This document shows, in pieces, positions 24,972 to 36,640 of a stretch of DNA of 64,000 nt (positions are counted from its first letter, which is position 1; every line of letters starts with the position of its first letter). This DNA comes from Anoplolepis gracilipes. Its lineage: Eukaryota; Arthropoda; Insecta; Hymenoptera; Formicidae. The stretch lies in the NCBI RefSeq assembly GCF_047496725.1, contig NC_132971.1:12405501-12469500 (forward strand). Direction: 5' to 3'. The notes under the pieces are model-generated. The model was given only the letters and a program-made list of their open reading frames with translations, did not search any database and was not told the origin of the DNA. A program made the translations under genes and the position numbers.

Positions 24972-25930
24972 GTGTGCAGGCGAGAGAAAGAGTCGCGAGT
25001 GAGCAGAGAGACGGGAAAAAATGTCCATCGCGAGAGAGAGAAGAATCCTGGAGTGGATGCGGAGCTCGTGGCAAGACATCCTGACCGGCGATCAGGTGAC
25101 TCCGACTCAACTGTAGGACTCTGGAGGCTGAAGGAGGCACGCACAACCTCCAGGAGAGGACCCTCGCCGCTGCGCTGTATCCTCCCTTCTCCGCTGAACA
25201 CCCGTTATCCCCCGCCCAAGAGTTATTCCATGGTACCTCTCTTTTACCCCCGAAAACGCAGCGGGAATCGTGAACGAAACTCGACGCCGAGCGGGAAGAA
25301 ACAGTGACTCGTTAGAGACGAGAGAATAGAAAGTATCGCGAGAGAGAAGGTGACAGATAATCTTGCGAATCTTTCACACGTCTCCGTTTATGACGCGTCA
25401 GCCGGTGTCAAGACTCTTGTGAGATCTCGAGTGCTAAACGCAAATACTACTCTCTCACGTGAGACGCGAAGAAAGGGTGTACGCGGTATAGAATCATTCA
25501 GATTACCAAGTGTGCTCCAGTGTTGACGAAAAGGGACGATCGTGAGTGACAGTGACAGGAGAAAAGGAAAAGGGAAGAGAGAGGTGGTGAGCTGTAGTAG
25601 ATTGAGCTTCGTAGAGAGAAATCGTAGAAAAGAAAATCGAGAAAAAGCGGAGGGAAGCCAGAGAGCACACAGAGAGGAGCTCACGACGAAGAAGCAAGAC
25701 GGGGGTAGGAGGGCGGGGCGGGCGGGAGGGAGGGAGGGAGGGTGAGACGCGGACGACACGCAGAGAGACGCCGGGTCAACGCGCCAGGTAGCAACGCCTC
25801 GGGACAGCCGTCGACGTTACCTTCGTCGCCGTCCTCGTCCTCGCCGCCGTCGTCATCGTCGTCGTCGTCTCGGCGGCGAGAGCTGGTGCCGTGGTGGTTC
25901 CTTCTCTCAGCCGCGCCAACTCCGAGGGAC
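24569..25930 (+). promoter_or_regulatory. Probable promoter and 5' leader of the signal-peptide gene
   Basis: A sharp change from AT-rich DNA to a GC- and purine-rich block, with a long GA run, (GGGA)n near 25720-25741 and CpG-rich sequence up to the start codon. The frame of the downstream exon is closed by TAG at 25706-25708 with no ATG between that stop and 25931. Upstream ATGs exist in other frames (25021, 25056, 25230), so short upstream frames are possible in the mRNA. The transcription start and any leader introns cannot be placed. Long minus-strand frames here are translated repeats. Confidence 0.5.
24921..24972. repeat. (GA)n microsatellite in the promoter/leader
   Basis: A GA run of about 50 bp with one interruption (GACAGAGAG). 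In insect promoters such runs can bind GAGA-type zinc-finger factors; that role here is inference from position. Confidence 0.85.
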
Positions 25931-26040
25931 ATGACAACCACCATGGGGTCCTTCCACGCCGCGTCCGGGAGCCTCGTTCTCCTCGCGGCCACGGTCGTCC
26001 TGCTGCCCGCCACGCATCGCGCTTCTTTTGCATACGCCGC
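25931..26040 (+). CDS. First coding exon: signal peptide of an unidentified secreted or membrane protein
   Basis: The exon starts at ATG 25931 (G at -3). A second in-frame ATG at 25943 has the near-ideal context CACCATGG and may be the main start. It encodes 36 codons plus two bases (phase 2) before a GTAAGT donor at 26041. The peptide is a textbook signal sequence: a short polar start (MTTTMGSFHAASGS), a hydrophobic core LVLLAATVVLLP (residues 15-26), then THRASFAYA, with a plausible cleavage at the small-residue end. An in-frame TAG at 25706 rules out a longer ATG-started product. Known biology: signal exons followed by very long first introns are common in insect cell-surface and adhesion genes. 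The family cannot be identified because the mature protein lies outside recognisable sequence. Non-coding alternatives are less likely given the combined start context, hydrophobic core and donor. Confidence 0.7.
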
Positions 26041-26046
26041 GTAAGT
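26041..26046 (+). other. Splice donor (GTAAGT)
   Basis: Exact consensus at the 3' edge of the signal-peptide exon; reading on into the intron meets a stop immediately (GCG TAA). Composition falls from GC-rich to AT-rich within about 60 bp, as expected at an exon-intron border. Confidence 0.7.
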
Positions 26047-26236
26047 CTATCCATCAGTTTGCACGCTTATTTAGATTCGGAAATAGAGATGCAAAGCGTA
26101 TGATTTGTTTAAGAGAGTTGTCTTTTAAGCATGAGATTTTTTTTTTTTTTTTTGTCATGAAAGATGACGTGGTGATTTGTAAAGTATACTGTACATTAAG
26201 AAACGAGACACGTTTTTCTCTGTCTCTCTCATTTCA
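26047..26236 (+). other. Start of the first intron
   Basis: AT-rich DNA with a poly-T tract (26140-26154). The intron appears to run to the end of the window, since no acceptor-flanked coding exon with a matching phase could be defended further right. Confidence 0.5.
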
Positions 26237-26475
26237 AATATGTATGTCTAAAAGTAATTTTGTTTTAATCATCAAAGTCATTTTTGAAAATTCTCAGAAA
26301 AATATCTAAAAATTCAGACACTCTGCTGAAAATTCTGTCTGACCATTCAGAGAGTACAGAAAATTTCAGATACTTTGTAGTTAGTTTTTACAATCTATAA
26401 GAAATTGCCTAAGAATTCTGATACATTTTTGTTTAAATTTACAAATCTGAGTGGAAAAGTAATTTTAGATAATTT
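26237..26475. repeat. Family D repeat (TCTGAAAATTCAGA type)
   Basis: Repeated words AAAATTCAGACACTC, CTGAAAATTCTGTCTGA, AGAATTCTGATACATTTTTG, TAATTTTAGATAATTTGTC and TAATCATCAAAGTCATTTTTG recur in copies near 42.1, 43.9-44.4 and 63.4 kb. The core is palindromic, so both strands look alike. Non-coding. Probably a MITE or remnants of one; ends are clearer in the 44.3 and 63.4 kb copies. Confidence 0.55.
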
Positions 26476-29179
26476 GTCTTTTTAATCAAAGTTATTTTTA
26501 TGAAAATTAAGTTTTTACGATAAATTATTATTATAACGTTCCATTGATATCTCTTATCATTAAATACACGTAATAAGAAAGTTTGTAAGGTGTTAGAAAA
26601 TGGGATAGAGCCAGTTATTGACGTCTTTTCTTTGTATTTGCGCAGCATCACGAATCTAAGGTTAGGAATGTTTAATGTGTGTAGGAATAAAATAATTAAT
26701 AATACGTATTTAAAATTCTTTACAGAAAAATAAAAAGGATTTTATATCACTCCTCTTTAGAAAATTATCTATACGTGATATTTTAGGAAAGTTAAATATT
26801 TTTTATCTATTTTTAAATTTAGAAAAGAGAGGCGATGTCTATTAAATATTTGATTATAAATGTAGATGAATTATAGATTATATCGTTAATGTTTTTTTTT
26901 TTAAGAACAGTTCATAGATATTTTAACTTTATTTACTTGCTTCAAATATCGCATTAAATTCTTCGTAAAATAAGAACACTTGAATAAAAATATTAAAAGT
27001 ATTTTTAGTATTATCACGAAGAGTCTTTTGATTGCCAACATTCTATTCGGCATAATTTTTTTTATCTTATAATATATAAAAATAATGCATTTATCTTTCA
27101 CAGTAATTATACGAGAAACAAAAACATTTTCACAAGATATAAATTAATTCCTTCATTTTAATATCGGAAAAATATTGCATTGGGCAAATCATATGTGTAT
27201 GACTGCATCCTCATCGCGATACGCGTCACTCATTATGCTACTTCGACGAGAATAACGAACGTTTTATTACGCGATCGTGTCTGACGTCAACCCACTGCCT
27301 ACTATCAAATGCACACAAACATGATAGGTTTAGCCTTTGACATAACGGTCAACACAATGCAAGCGTAGCTCTCTCCCCTTCCCCCCCCCTCTCTCTCTCT
27401 CTCTCTCTCGTTCTCTCTTACTCTCTGCCGTCTGGATGCATCTTTGTGATTGCATGTAAATGAGCGGATACATGCAGCCACATTGCATGTCATGGCGTAT
27501 GTCTCATCACTACGCGTGCAAGCTTTTTCCATGCTCATAATAACACTACTTCTCGTGCTTTCGTAGTGATGATAAAAATGTTTTTCGCATTTTAATAAGT
27601 ATAACGCATATTTCGCACAACGTTAACATAAAGCGTCTTATATTATGCTTTTTCCGATCGATAAGACATAAACATTTAATCATTAATGATTCTTTATTAT
27701 AATAATATCAGCTAATGCCAATAAATAATTATAATTTACGCTAATATATTTCTAGAGCAACATAAATTTATGAGAAATAATCAGATAAAATTAAAATCAC
27801 GTGAGAAAATAAAAACTAGACTGTATAAATTTGTAAAAAAAATTTCTCTATTTTCTAATATTATTTTCTCGAATTTATGTGATTTGCGTGCTTAATAATT
27901 AAAGATTAAGAATAACAACGCGATTGTTATATGCATTTATTACCTGTCGTCAATCAGTCAAATGATTTCTCCAAGTATTTTAACTGTTGCAAGCACTTAA
28001 TGGAAACGTCCAAAAGACAGACAAGATTTATTGTCGATTAAAAAACACTCATGACATGCGGAAACAAACGTAAATCGTAGACAAGTAGAAAAAGAATAGA
28101 AGTAGAGGTGCGGGAGAGTAACAAAGTGCAAACAATGTCGATACTAAAATTGACTATACTCGCTCATCCGTTGATCGCGATTCACTAGTGGCACGTATTA
28201 ATAATCCGCAAATGTAGCCGGCAAAGGTTTTTGCAGGCACAAGAGAAGCAGCGTTATCGATCACTTTGCACGAAACATTCGACGCGTTGTACTCGTGACC
28301 GACGGCTGCCTTTACTCGGACTCTTTCTCTGGTCGTTCGCGATAACGTTTCTTTATTACTAAAATCTTACCCTCAGTTCTAATCTCATCAATATTCTTAT
28401 TAATGATATCTTATCAATATTCTCGACATCTTGTAAACGTATAAACAACATATAATTCAATATATTGACACATGGGTTGCTTCAGTAAATAATAATCAAA
28501 ACTGTTAATCGTTATTATTTTTATCATGTGACACAAAAATTTTAAAGTAATAATAAAAAGAGCATATCAATCTGATTCAATTTTTCACTTTGGATATTTA
28601 AGATTTTCAAAAAATTTAAATTCTTTTATAATATGACGTACCATTTAATATCACAGATTAAATTCTATAATTCTTCGAATGAAAATTACACTTAACGACA
28701 AGACGTAAGGACATCTTCTTACTTAAGAACGTTAAAATAAATGATATGAGAAACAGTCTCTGCTTCGAGGTCAGACAGCGAAGGCTTCCCACACAATCTA
28801 CAGCATTTACATTCCGACGAATATAGAATCATTAATAATCACGGAATAAACGATAACGGAAACATAAGTTTAACTTTTATACGAGAATGTAGAATGTAGA
28901 GAGAACTTATAGTCAATGACATTGACTAACATCGACATTATCGGTGCGTTTCCCTACGTTTAGGTCTAACAAGATACATATATTCTTGACAAGTCTATTA
29001 AACAATTCTATATTCTTCGGATACAAAAAATTCGAAACCCAATCTCTCTCACAAGTGTCGAATAATATTATTAATATCGAGACACGGAGGACCAATATAA
29101 TTTTAATTTGCGAGCGCTATTATATTCAACAGAAAAAGATGGTAAATGCAGTAGTTACACTGCTGCAAGAGAGAATATC
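26476..29179. other. Intronic DNA, mostly AT-rich, no gene seen
   Basis: No coding support. A CpG-bearing patch at 27180-27540 surrounds a CT microsatellite, and another at 28120-28350 is unique-looking DNA without open frames of note. The remainder is AT-rich. Confidence 0.4.
27371..27425. repeat. C-tract and (CT)n microsatellite
   Basis: A run of nine C (27382-27390) followed by (CT)n to about 27420. A minus frame through it (27305-27538) is repeat translation. Confidence 0.85.
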
Positions 29180-29560
29180 AATATTTACGCTCTTCCGGTG
29201 AGCGGAGCCTCGATCGTTCCACCTGTTTCCTTCTCGAGAGGGACCGCTCGCTTCTCTCTGGCATCCTTCAAACCCTAACGAGTACCAACCGCGGAGGTAC
29301 TGTAGTGTGGTATCGGTGATCGCAGTAGAGCTCTTGAGCAGGAGGGTGCTCCCGACGTGGCAGAACTCCAAATCCTCCTACGCCGCCACCCTCGGCAGCC
29401 CACCGTGGGCTAGAATCGTCGCCACCTTCGCCCACTTTCGGATCACTGGCGCACACCAGACTCTTTCTCTCTGTAAAGCGAGAAGAACACCCTCTTTTCC
29501 TCACTCGGTTACCGGACCAAGCTTGATCCAAAATTTCAATCACGTCATACTATCTTCATT
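29180..29560. other. Isolated GC-rich segment, origin unknown
   Basis: A sharply bounded GC-rich block in AT-rich DNA, open over most of its length on the minus strand in two frames (29126-29371 and 29268-29543) and on + (29307-29600). The minus frame is rich in Gly, Pro, Ser and Arg and matches nothing I know. It might be a captured or retroelement fragment, a pseudogene piece, or a regulatory island. Confidence 0.3.
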
Positions 29561-30179
29561 GAAGTTTCTACTAACAAGATGGTCTCTATCATTTAATTGA
29601 TAAGTTAATAAAGATAAAAATAGCGTTTGATTAATACATAAGCGAAAAATTGATAATAGTGATATAAATAGTAACAATGACGTAATAGCAATTATTATAT
29701 TTATCAATTTTCGTATAAACTTATTTTTTAAATATAACATTTTTTCTTTCTGTATATGTATATGTATATTTTTATTATAAAAAATTAATTTATATGAAAA
29801 TTGATAAACATAATAAATTGTTGTTACGTTATTATTACTATTTATATTACTTTGAATATAAAAAATGGTTATGACTATTTATATTACTACTTAGATTACT
29901 ATGAGTATAAAAAATGGCTGTTATACTATTTATATTACTACTTATATTACTATCAGTAAAAAAATGAATAATGTTCACATTTATAGTTTGAGAATTTCAA
30001 ATATGTGCTCAAAAAATTTTCTACATATATCTTAGATTTTCAAATTTTAAATATATTTCTTTGTTACAATGTTATTCAAAAATTACAAAAATATATCTTA
30101 CATTGACAATATTTTGAAAATGAAGAGACATGTTGATTATTAGAAGTATGTCATAAATTTGTGGTTTTACTTGAATCAG
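29561..30179. other. AT-rich DNA with imperfect minisatellite
   Basis: AT-rich, no gene. Contains the minisatellite listed separately. Confidence 0.45.
29837..29965. repeat. Imperfect minisatellite, three units
   Basis: ACTATTTATATTACT starts units at about 29837, 29874 and 29925; each unit ends in GARTATAAAAAATGGYT or a variant. Unit lengths vary (about 37-51 bp) because an inner ACTTATATTACTA block is duplicated. Confidence 0.65.
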
Positions 30180-30790
30180 TATTACTGCAGGGAATATATG
30201 CTAAAAATTGCGATTATATCGCGAGTAATTAATGGCTATTGTCGAAAATATCCGTTCAAGGATTTCGCGGGGAGCGCTACTTATCGATTCTGTGATATCT
30301 CACGTCGGGATGCGACGTTCTTGCAGACAGAAGGATACCTTGGCAACTTTCCGGAATTGGAAACATCGTGGATTATCATCCGGTTGAGAATAGTCGTGTT
30401 TTCGTTGCAAGAGCATCGCCCACCACGCGGAAACAGACAAAATCGCGCCAAATGATTCGACTCCGACTGACCTATTTTCAATGGCAGGGCACAAACGTGC
30501 GCGCTTCTAGAAGAGAAACGGGAGACGGATTGTTGTTTTCCTTTCGCATATCTACTCCTCTAACCTGACCTATGCAACCGCGTTGGCAACACCACTGTCG
30601 GTTGGAAGGATGACAACCGATGCCACCGAGTGTTTTTCCATTACCGTGTTTCGAGCAGAAAAGATTTATCTTTCTCGCGGTCCCACACGAATATCTGGCA
30701 TCCTGTATTTCGTGTAATGGAGCTTTAAATGCGTTTCCGCTTTTGGAATGTTACCATGCATCCGAGTATGAAGTAGAAATCTGGCAGTGT
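30180..30790. other. GC-richer island with promoter-like words
   Basis: Unique-looking DNA. It contains TTTTGTCTGTTTCC on the minus strand next to an E2F-like TTTGGCGCGA (about 30440-30455 on -), and CTAACCTGACCT (about 30559-30570), similar to motifs seen near insect housekeeping promoters. A + frame at 30159-30455 has no recognisable domain and no good splice sites. A start site is possible but unproven. Confidence 0.25.
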
Positions 30791-31800
30791 AACTGCTGAA
30801 TTTTCTATGTACTGGTTTTAAAAAATTAAATCGACTATGCAGACATATTTCCGCGACATATGCATACATGTGAAGTATGATTTACATATTATGACGTTTC
30901 ATATTTCTACATGCAAAACATTATTACATAAACGAGATAATTGGAAATAAAATTAGTTATTTTTAGGAACAAATTATAAATTGAAATTGATTAAAAAAGA
31001 ACAATATATAATACATACACAACTACAATGAGAATCAAAGTCTTATTGACAATGAATGCACATATAATTTATATTAAAACATATCTCACATAATAACATG
31101 GAAAAATAATTGGAATTCCTTTAAAAAATATGCATTCTTCGCATACGCTTATATGTATACGTAATCGATATATTGATATTAATTGATAACATATAGATAA
31201 TGTCGATAGTTGGTATGCTCCAATTTCAAAAACACAGTATTTTACGTAAACAATTAGTGACTGGCAGCTGGCATATAAAGGCTGACAGAAATCGGGCACA
31301 GTGGAATAACGAGAGGCGAGCAGAGAGAGAATGACGCTTCGTTCGCAAACAACCAATGCATATTTAATAGTGGACGATTATTAATGCGCGCTTACGCGGG
31401 TGATTGATGAAACCATACAGAATTGTGTGAACAATTTATGTCACGATTTATATATCGTAATGACTATAGGTCTGTTCTATTTAACCGCATTCTTTTACAT
31501 TTTTACAACAAAGAGGTTTTTTTTTTAGAAAAAAAAGAGAAGAGAGAAGAGTAAATTAAAAAGGTAATTAAAAGATAGATTTATAATAATAAATATTCTT
31601 ATCTTTCCGAAAAACAAAACAAAACATCTAATAATATAAACTCTAAATCATCTTTACAAAGAGTAAACTAACATTTGATTCATTCTTGTCGAAAATTATT
31701 TCGTCTTTGCTTAAAAAAATGTAAGAGAAAGGTTGCATGTAAAAAGACGATAGTGAGAAGTAACTAAACGCATGCACTAAATAATTTTGCAATAAATAAG
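30791..31800. other. AT-rich intronic DNA
   Basis: No gene or recognised repeat. A small GC-richer part near 31250-31350 is unique-looking. Confidence 0.4.
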
Positions 31801-32340
31801 TTACAATCACGCTTTCACGTCTCGTAATCGAACGTTATTTCCGACACGTCACTTCATGACCCGCTGTATTTCTACGACGTTATGACGTTCGGCGAGATTG
31901 TAGCGTGACATAACACAAAACGTATTTCCGATAGTAACTTCAAACTTAATCGGAATGGTGGCCGGTAACTCGACAACGAAGAGGCGCGAATCGAAGACAC
32001 GAGAGAACGGCATCCGGATCGACGAGAGCGAACCCATTTAGTTAGCTATAAATCGAATATTCTTCGGTAACCGTAATATCCGGCTGAGTCGCGCTGATCA
32101 TTCAGCCGGCTGACTGTTCCTCGTGCTTTACTACTGGCATACCCAGTGGCATATTCACGGTAGCGATACAGGAAACCGTAGCCTCGATACTAATGATTTC
32201 ATCCACTCGGCTCGTTCGCCTTTGGTTAACTCGACGATACGCTCCAATAGTTCTCAGATTTCTGCTGTACAAATACATCCGAATTTGGATGTCGGGACGT
32301 CTCCAAATTATTGCCACGTATTTATAATACAAGAAAATTA
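31801..32340. other. CpG island with a hairpin and a short coding-like frame
   Basis: A minus frame at 31849-32037 (62 codons, starting MGSLSSIRMPFS) has mostly G or C at third positions, although the surroundings are AT-rich. A TAA lies directly in front of its ATG and the start context is poor. A perfect 8 bp inverted repeat, CCGGCTGA / TCAGCCGG with a 14 nt loop, lies at 32080-32109. No family resemblance; it could equally be a conserved non-coding island. Confidence 0.25.
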
Positions 32341-33260
32341 ATTTTTGAACATAATTTAAATAATTTCTGAAAATTTATTTCAAAATAATCTATTTAATAT
32401 AACATATTATTTGAACAATACGCGATATTATGTCACCATGGCTTTAGAGCACGTAGTGAATAACTAATGCAGCTATACATGCCATTTGCTAAAATTTGTA
32501 CTTTCACAGGCATTTTTTTTTTCTCGTTACATATGATATCGTAAACTTAAACTTTGTTTCTTGCGTAGTAAAATCGCTATGGGAACATACTTAAACATAC
32601 GCCTGAGGCTTGGCCTTCGAGCAAAACTTTTTACGCGCCTTTATACGTGTTCGTTCGCGGTACGTTTTTCACCGAGTATCTGTCATCTTCTACCCGAGAT
32701 CCGATTGCGATGATGCTCGAACGTGCTTTTCCTACCGATTCTCCAACCAACTCGGAAGGGCAAATATCGCGACGATAAACGCGACCCGTCGTGGTTATTA
32801 GTGTCGGAGTTGGAGTACTTTGGACAGTAACCGCGATGGAGGGTCGGTCACGCGATACAGGAGACTTTCTCGTCCGCTTCCCGGATTTTAACTCGCGGCT
32901 TTTGAGCTCATAAATTCGTGCGAGTGTCACGATTAATATGCGGTTGTTCCGCCCCGTCGTTGCACCAGTCTTTCCTCTCTCTCCCCCCCCCCTCCCCGTC
33001 CCCCTCAACCCCCTCCTCGCCTTTCTAACACGACCGCCACGTTGCAAAATCCGCGAGCGTGCCGTGACAGTTGCCGTACTTTCAAATTACTTTCAAATTA
33101 CCACTCGCTGAATAACGGAGATTCTGCCACGCAAACGCGAATGGAATAAACCAAATTATTATATCGTCGGCGGCCGCGTCGCGGCCGCAAGAGCAGATAA
33201 GTTATGACAACTGTACACACGTAACGTACCTCTTTCCTAGGTCGAAGACATGTCTGCAAA
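32341..33260. other. GC-rich island with twin GCGGCCGC words
   Basis: 32580-33260 is CpG-rich. A minus frame (32631-33047) is Arg/Gly/Thr-rich at its start because of a C-rich tract (32980-33020) and shows no domain. Two GCGGCCGC palindromes, 3 bp apart (33170-33177 and 33181-33188), are notable in this genome context. Probable regulatory or non-coding island. Confidence 0.3.
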
Positions 33261-34900
33261 TAGAATTCAGGGTTGCGTGACACGCAATAAGAAAGTCATA
33301 AATTTATCCGTTATTTTAAACAAGCGATATTTCTTGCGCAAACTTTCATGTTGCCAATGTAATTTGATGCAATTAACATCGATAAAAAGGGGAAATATTC
33401 ATATACGTATATCACAATTAAAAAAAAATAGAGCAGAATACGTAATCTTAATAATAACGCATATAATAATATATACAATAGCATATCGAGATCTCGAATA
33501 TATAATATATCGATGATACACGTGTAAGATATAAATTGGCATCATATAACGGCAATACGTTGAAAACATTTTCTCGAGAGTAGATATTTAGAAGATACTT
33601 ATATCTTCGTAATGTGCATGCGAGTAGTCAAAGTCAATCGAATTATTTATAAATGAATGGAAAGATACGTAGGGCGCATCGCGAGGAAATTCAACGGGAA
33701 TCGATCTACATTCAAGGATAAATGGAACGAAGTCAAAGAATAGCCAAGCGTAGTACGATAAGCAAACGTTATAACCAAAGTTAGATACTAGATGCTGGCG
33801 AATGCAAACAGTATATAAGACCGACGAGAAGGTGAAAATTATATGAAAAAGAATTGATATAAACTAATAAGTGGATCTTTCTCTCTCTCTCTCTCTCTCT
33901 TCCTCTTGAATAAAAAGATCATGTAAAGAAACTCGAATAATCGATTTAATACAAACCAAATTTTTTCAACAGGGTTCTCAGACTTTGAAGAATGTAATAT
34001 CTATTGTATTATTTCGAATATATTCACAATAATTTTATTATTAAACAAATATATGTGTACATTTGGAGAATTAATATGTTTAATTATATTATGTATAATT
34101 TACATGTATGTATATTTATTTATTTTATGTGTGTTGTACAGTAAGTGATGACAGTTAGTCAAAGAATTCAAAAAGAATTAAAAAATTAAATTTTATGTGC
34201 CAAAAATAACTGAATAATCAACAGAGAAAAATAATAGTTATTTCAACATACATATATATATATACATCTTTTTCGGCAACTAAATAAAATAAATGAAAAA
34301 GAAACACCATAATAAAATCATAAAACAAGCACTGGCACATGCGAAAAATATTTTTCTTGCATAATATTGTACGGAAAATAGTCAATATAAACGCGAATCA
34401 ATATTGACAGATAAACAATTTCTACCGTTCCAATGTGAAAAAACACAAGAATTCCGATGAAATATCAAACAGTTTTGCATTTTATGAAAACAGAAAAGTA
34501 TAGCATTATAGTATTATAATATTATATTATAAAAATTTATTTAGCCAATTATTTCAAATTATATAAAACTCAACTTATATAAAAACAGATAAGATAAAAT
34601 ATAAAATATAATATGACTTTTGTTTAAATCTCAATAATGACAAATTGTTAAAAATGCATTTGAGACAAAAAAGAATAGCGAGAAATTGGCAGATCGCACA
34701 TGGGGCTTGCAAATAAATGCATGAATATTCGAATTTCGATTTGCGATCAAAACTATTTTAATAGACAGTACTTATACACATGTCACGCGACTCTCTGTCA
34801 TTTACGTAAATATAAATATCGGAGTTTAAGCTTTACGACTAACACTTACATAGCAACGAAAGATAAGATGGAAATACTAATTGTACGTTCAAAATAATGC
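33261..34900. other. AT-rich intronic DNA
   Basis: No gene seen. Includes a CT microsatellite at 33878-33902 and a TATATATA tract near 34252-34263. A + frame at 33250-33516 is AT-rich sequence without features. Confidence 0.4.
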
Positions 34901-35570
34901 ATACAAGTGGAGAAACTTTCGTAATCAATCATCGCCTCTGCCATCGTATTGCCTGTCATCCGTGATAATCATCACGCGCACGCATCGGAGTGTAATACAA
35001 AGAGGTATCAAAGCCCTAAAAAGCTTTCTTTCGCATGAGATACGACAAAGAGAATGATGAATGATGCGAAAGCCGTCTACTAATGACGCGAATCGACAAA
35101 ATGCAGGCGCGACAACGTGCATACGCGTCGCACGCGTGACGCACGCGGAATCGAAAACGACGACGAGACGCGGAGCCGACGAAGGAAGGGGGAAGAACGG
35201 GTCGCGGGAGGTCGAAGGGGATTGTCGTAGGTTGTGGGTGGTAGTCGGAGGAGTACGGGGGTTTCTCGCGTGCAGCCTTGACATGGGCCAGGAAATCAAT
35301 GGGACCTCCAACACCGATGCAAACTCGGTCAACCGAGCCGCGCACGACGACGGCCCACGTCCATAATGTCGCGCGGATGTACCGCACTGTCGATGCACAC
35401 AGCCGACAATCGATGCGAGAGATCCTATCGCGAAAGTGCCGGCCATCGAATTTCTACCCCCTAAATCAGCTGTTGATAAAAACTACCGATTAATCTGTCG
35501 CTTAGGGTTAACGATAAGCCCTCGAGACATTTGTCGACAAGCGCGAAACTTGCGAAAAGAGCGAGTCTAA
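34901..35570. other. CpG-rich island with long overlapping chance frames
   Basis: GC-rich and stop-poor. The minus frame at 34925-35446 (173 codons), another minus frame at 35016-35387 and + frames at 35061-35366 and 35278-35493 overlap one another. None shows a domain, signal peptide of good quality, or flanking splice sites. The composition fits a regulatory island. Confidence 0.35.
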
Positions 35571-36640
35571 ATCCCATTATCTAAATCTCTGTAATCTTTT
35601 TAAAACGATTGAAATAAAATATTATAAAACGCGAATATAATGGCTTAATGGAAAAATCTTGAAAGTTCTTTTCCATTGTGTTAAAAGATATTTTGACAAA
35701 TGGCAATTGATTTTAGATACTCTGGCTTTTATCATTGTTTACCAGAATATTCTTTTTTTATTTGTCTACGGTAAACGTCTACGATAAACATTGTTTATAT
35801 GAATTTTATTTTTATACTAATATCGTATTTTTATACTTCAATAATAAAATTAAGACCAAAAAATCTACGCCATCTATGTCAAAACTCTAGTTTGTATTAC
35901 ATAAAAAAAAATTCGGCTATGTATTTCTGAAAGTCGTGATCTCGATCCAACGTCCATCCTGCTGTCTATCGCGATGATGGCATCGATGCCGATGGGCAGG
36001 AAATGAAACGACATTTCAAAGGAAACGTCAAACAGTCCGGTAGGCACGCCTCACCGATCAGAAGCAACCACTCTATCTGTTCTCTCCACTTGATTTCCCT
36101 ACATCAGATATCAAGTAACGAAACAGATACCTACATTTTGCAAATGACACTACATCGATAGGTAGATACATGGGTAGTAAATATATGTAATAAATTACAT
36201 ACACTTTAAACATTTATTGCCGAGCCAAAAATGCAAGGAAAAAATTGTAAAAAAAAAGATAGATCAAAAGATAAAGGAAAGAGATAAAAATCTACTAGGT
36301 GCTCTTCGCGTGTTTTAACATGACAGTTCGACGATAGGCAAAGTGCTTTCGTCGACATTAGTGTTATTGACGAGGAACAACGGTCGCGACAATAGAGGCC
36401 GGCCTCCGACGTAACCCGCAATCGCGCGGCCGTGTATCTGCATGTCAGAACCTTGACGAGAGCGCGGCCAGGGCTGCCAATCAATGGCGAGGACATCACC
36501 CTCGACGACTAACGTCTGCGTCCTTGATCGTCCGTTCGCCGCCGCGTCGCGCGCGACTAAAGCCCTGCTACACGTTCGGAATACTTGAGGCGCCGAGGTC
36601 GAGTCAGGGCTAAATTCCAGGGCTAACTAACCAGGCAACG
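35571..36640. other. AT-rich DNA then CpG island
   Basis: 35940-36100 and 36290-36640 are CpG-bearing, with GCGCGGCC and TCGCCGCCGCGTCG words. The minus frame at 36206-36499 has no recognised features. AGGGCTAAATTCCAGGGCTAA (36607-36627) is a short local duplication of AGGGCTAA. Confidence 0.35.

Noticed and set aside
24635..25201. Long minus-strand open frames (up to 188 codons) opposite the promoter/leader
   Set aside because: They translate the CT/GA microsatellite and C-rich tracts into Ser/Leu/Pro strings; several frames are open at once and none has domains or splice signals.
25742..25930. N-terminal extension of the signal-peptide exon from a GTG at 25742
   Set aside because: GTG is not a usual nuclear start, the translated stretch is Ser/Arg repeats, and a signal peptide would be buried; the first in-frame ATG is 25931.
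30159..30455. 98-codon + frame near promoter-like words
   Set aside because: No acceptor or donor at its borders and no recognised protein feature; the motifs nearby are too short to define a gene start.
34925..35446. 173-codon minus frame in a CpG-rich island
   Set aside because: Overlaps other open frames on both strands in stop-poor GC-rich DNA; no domain or splice support.
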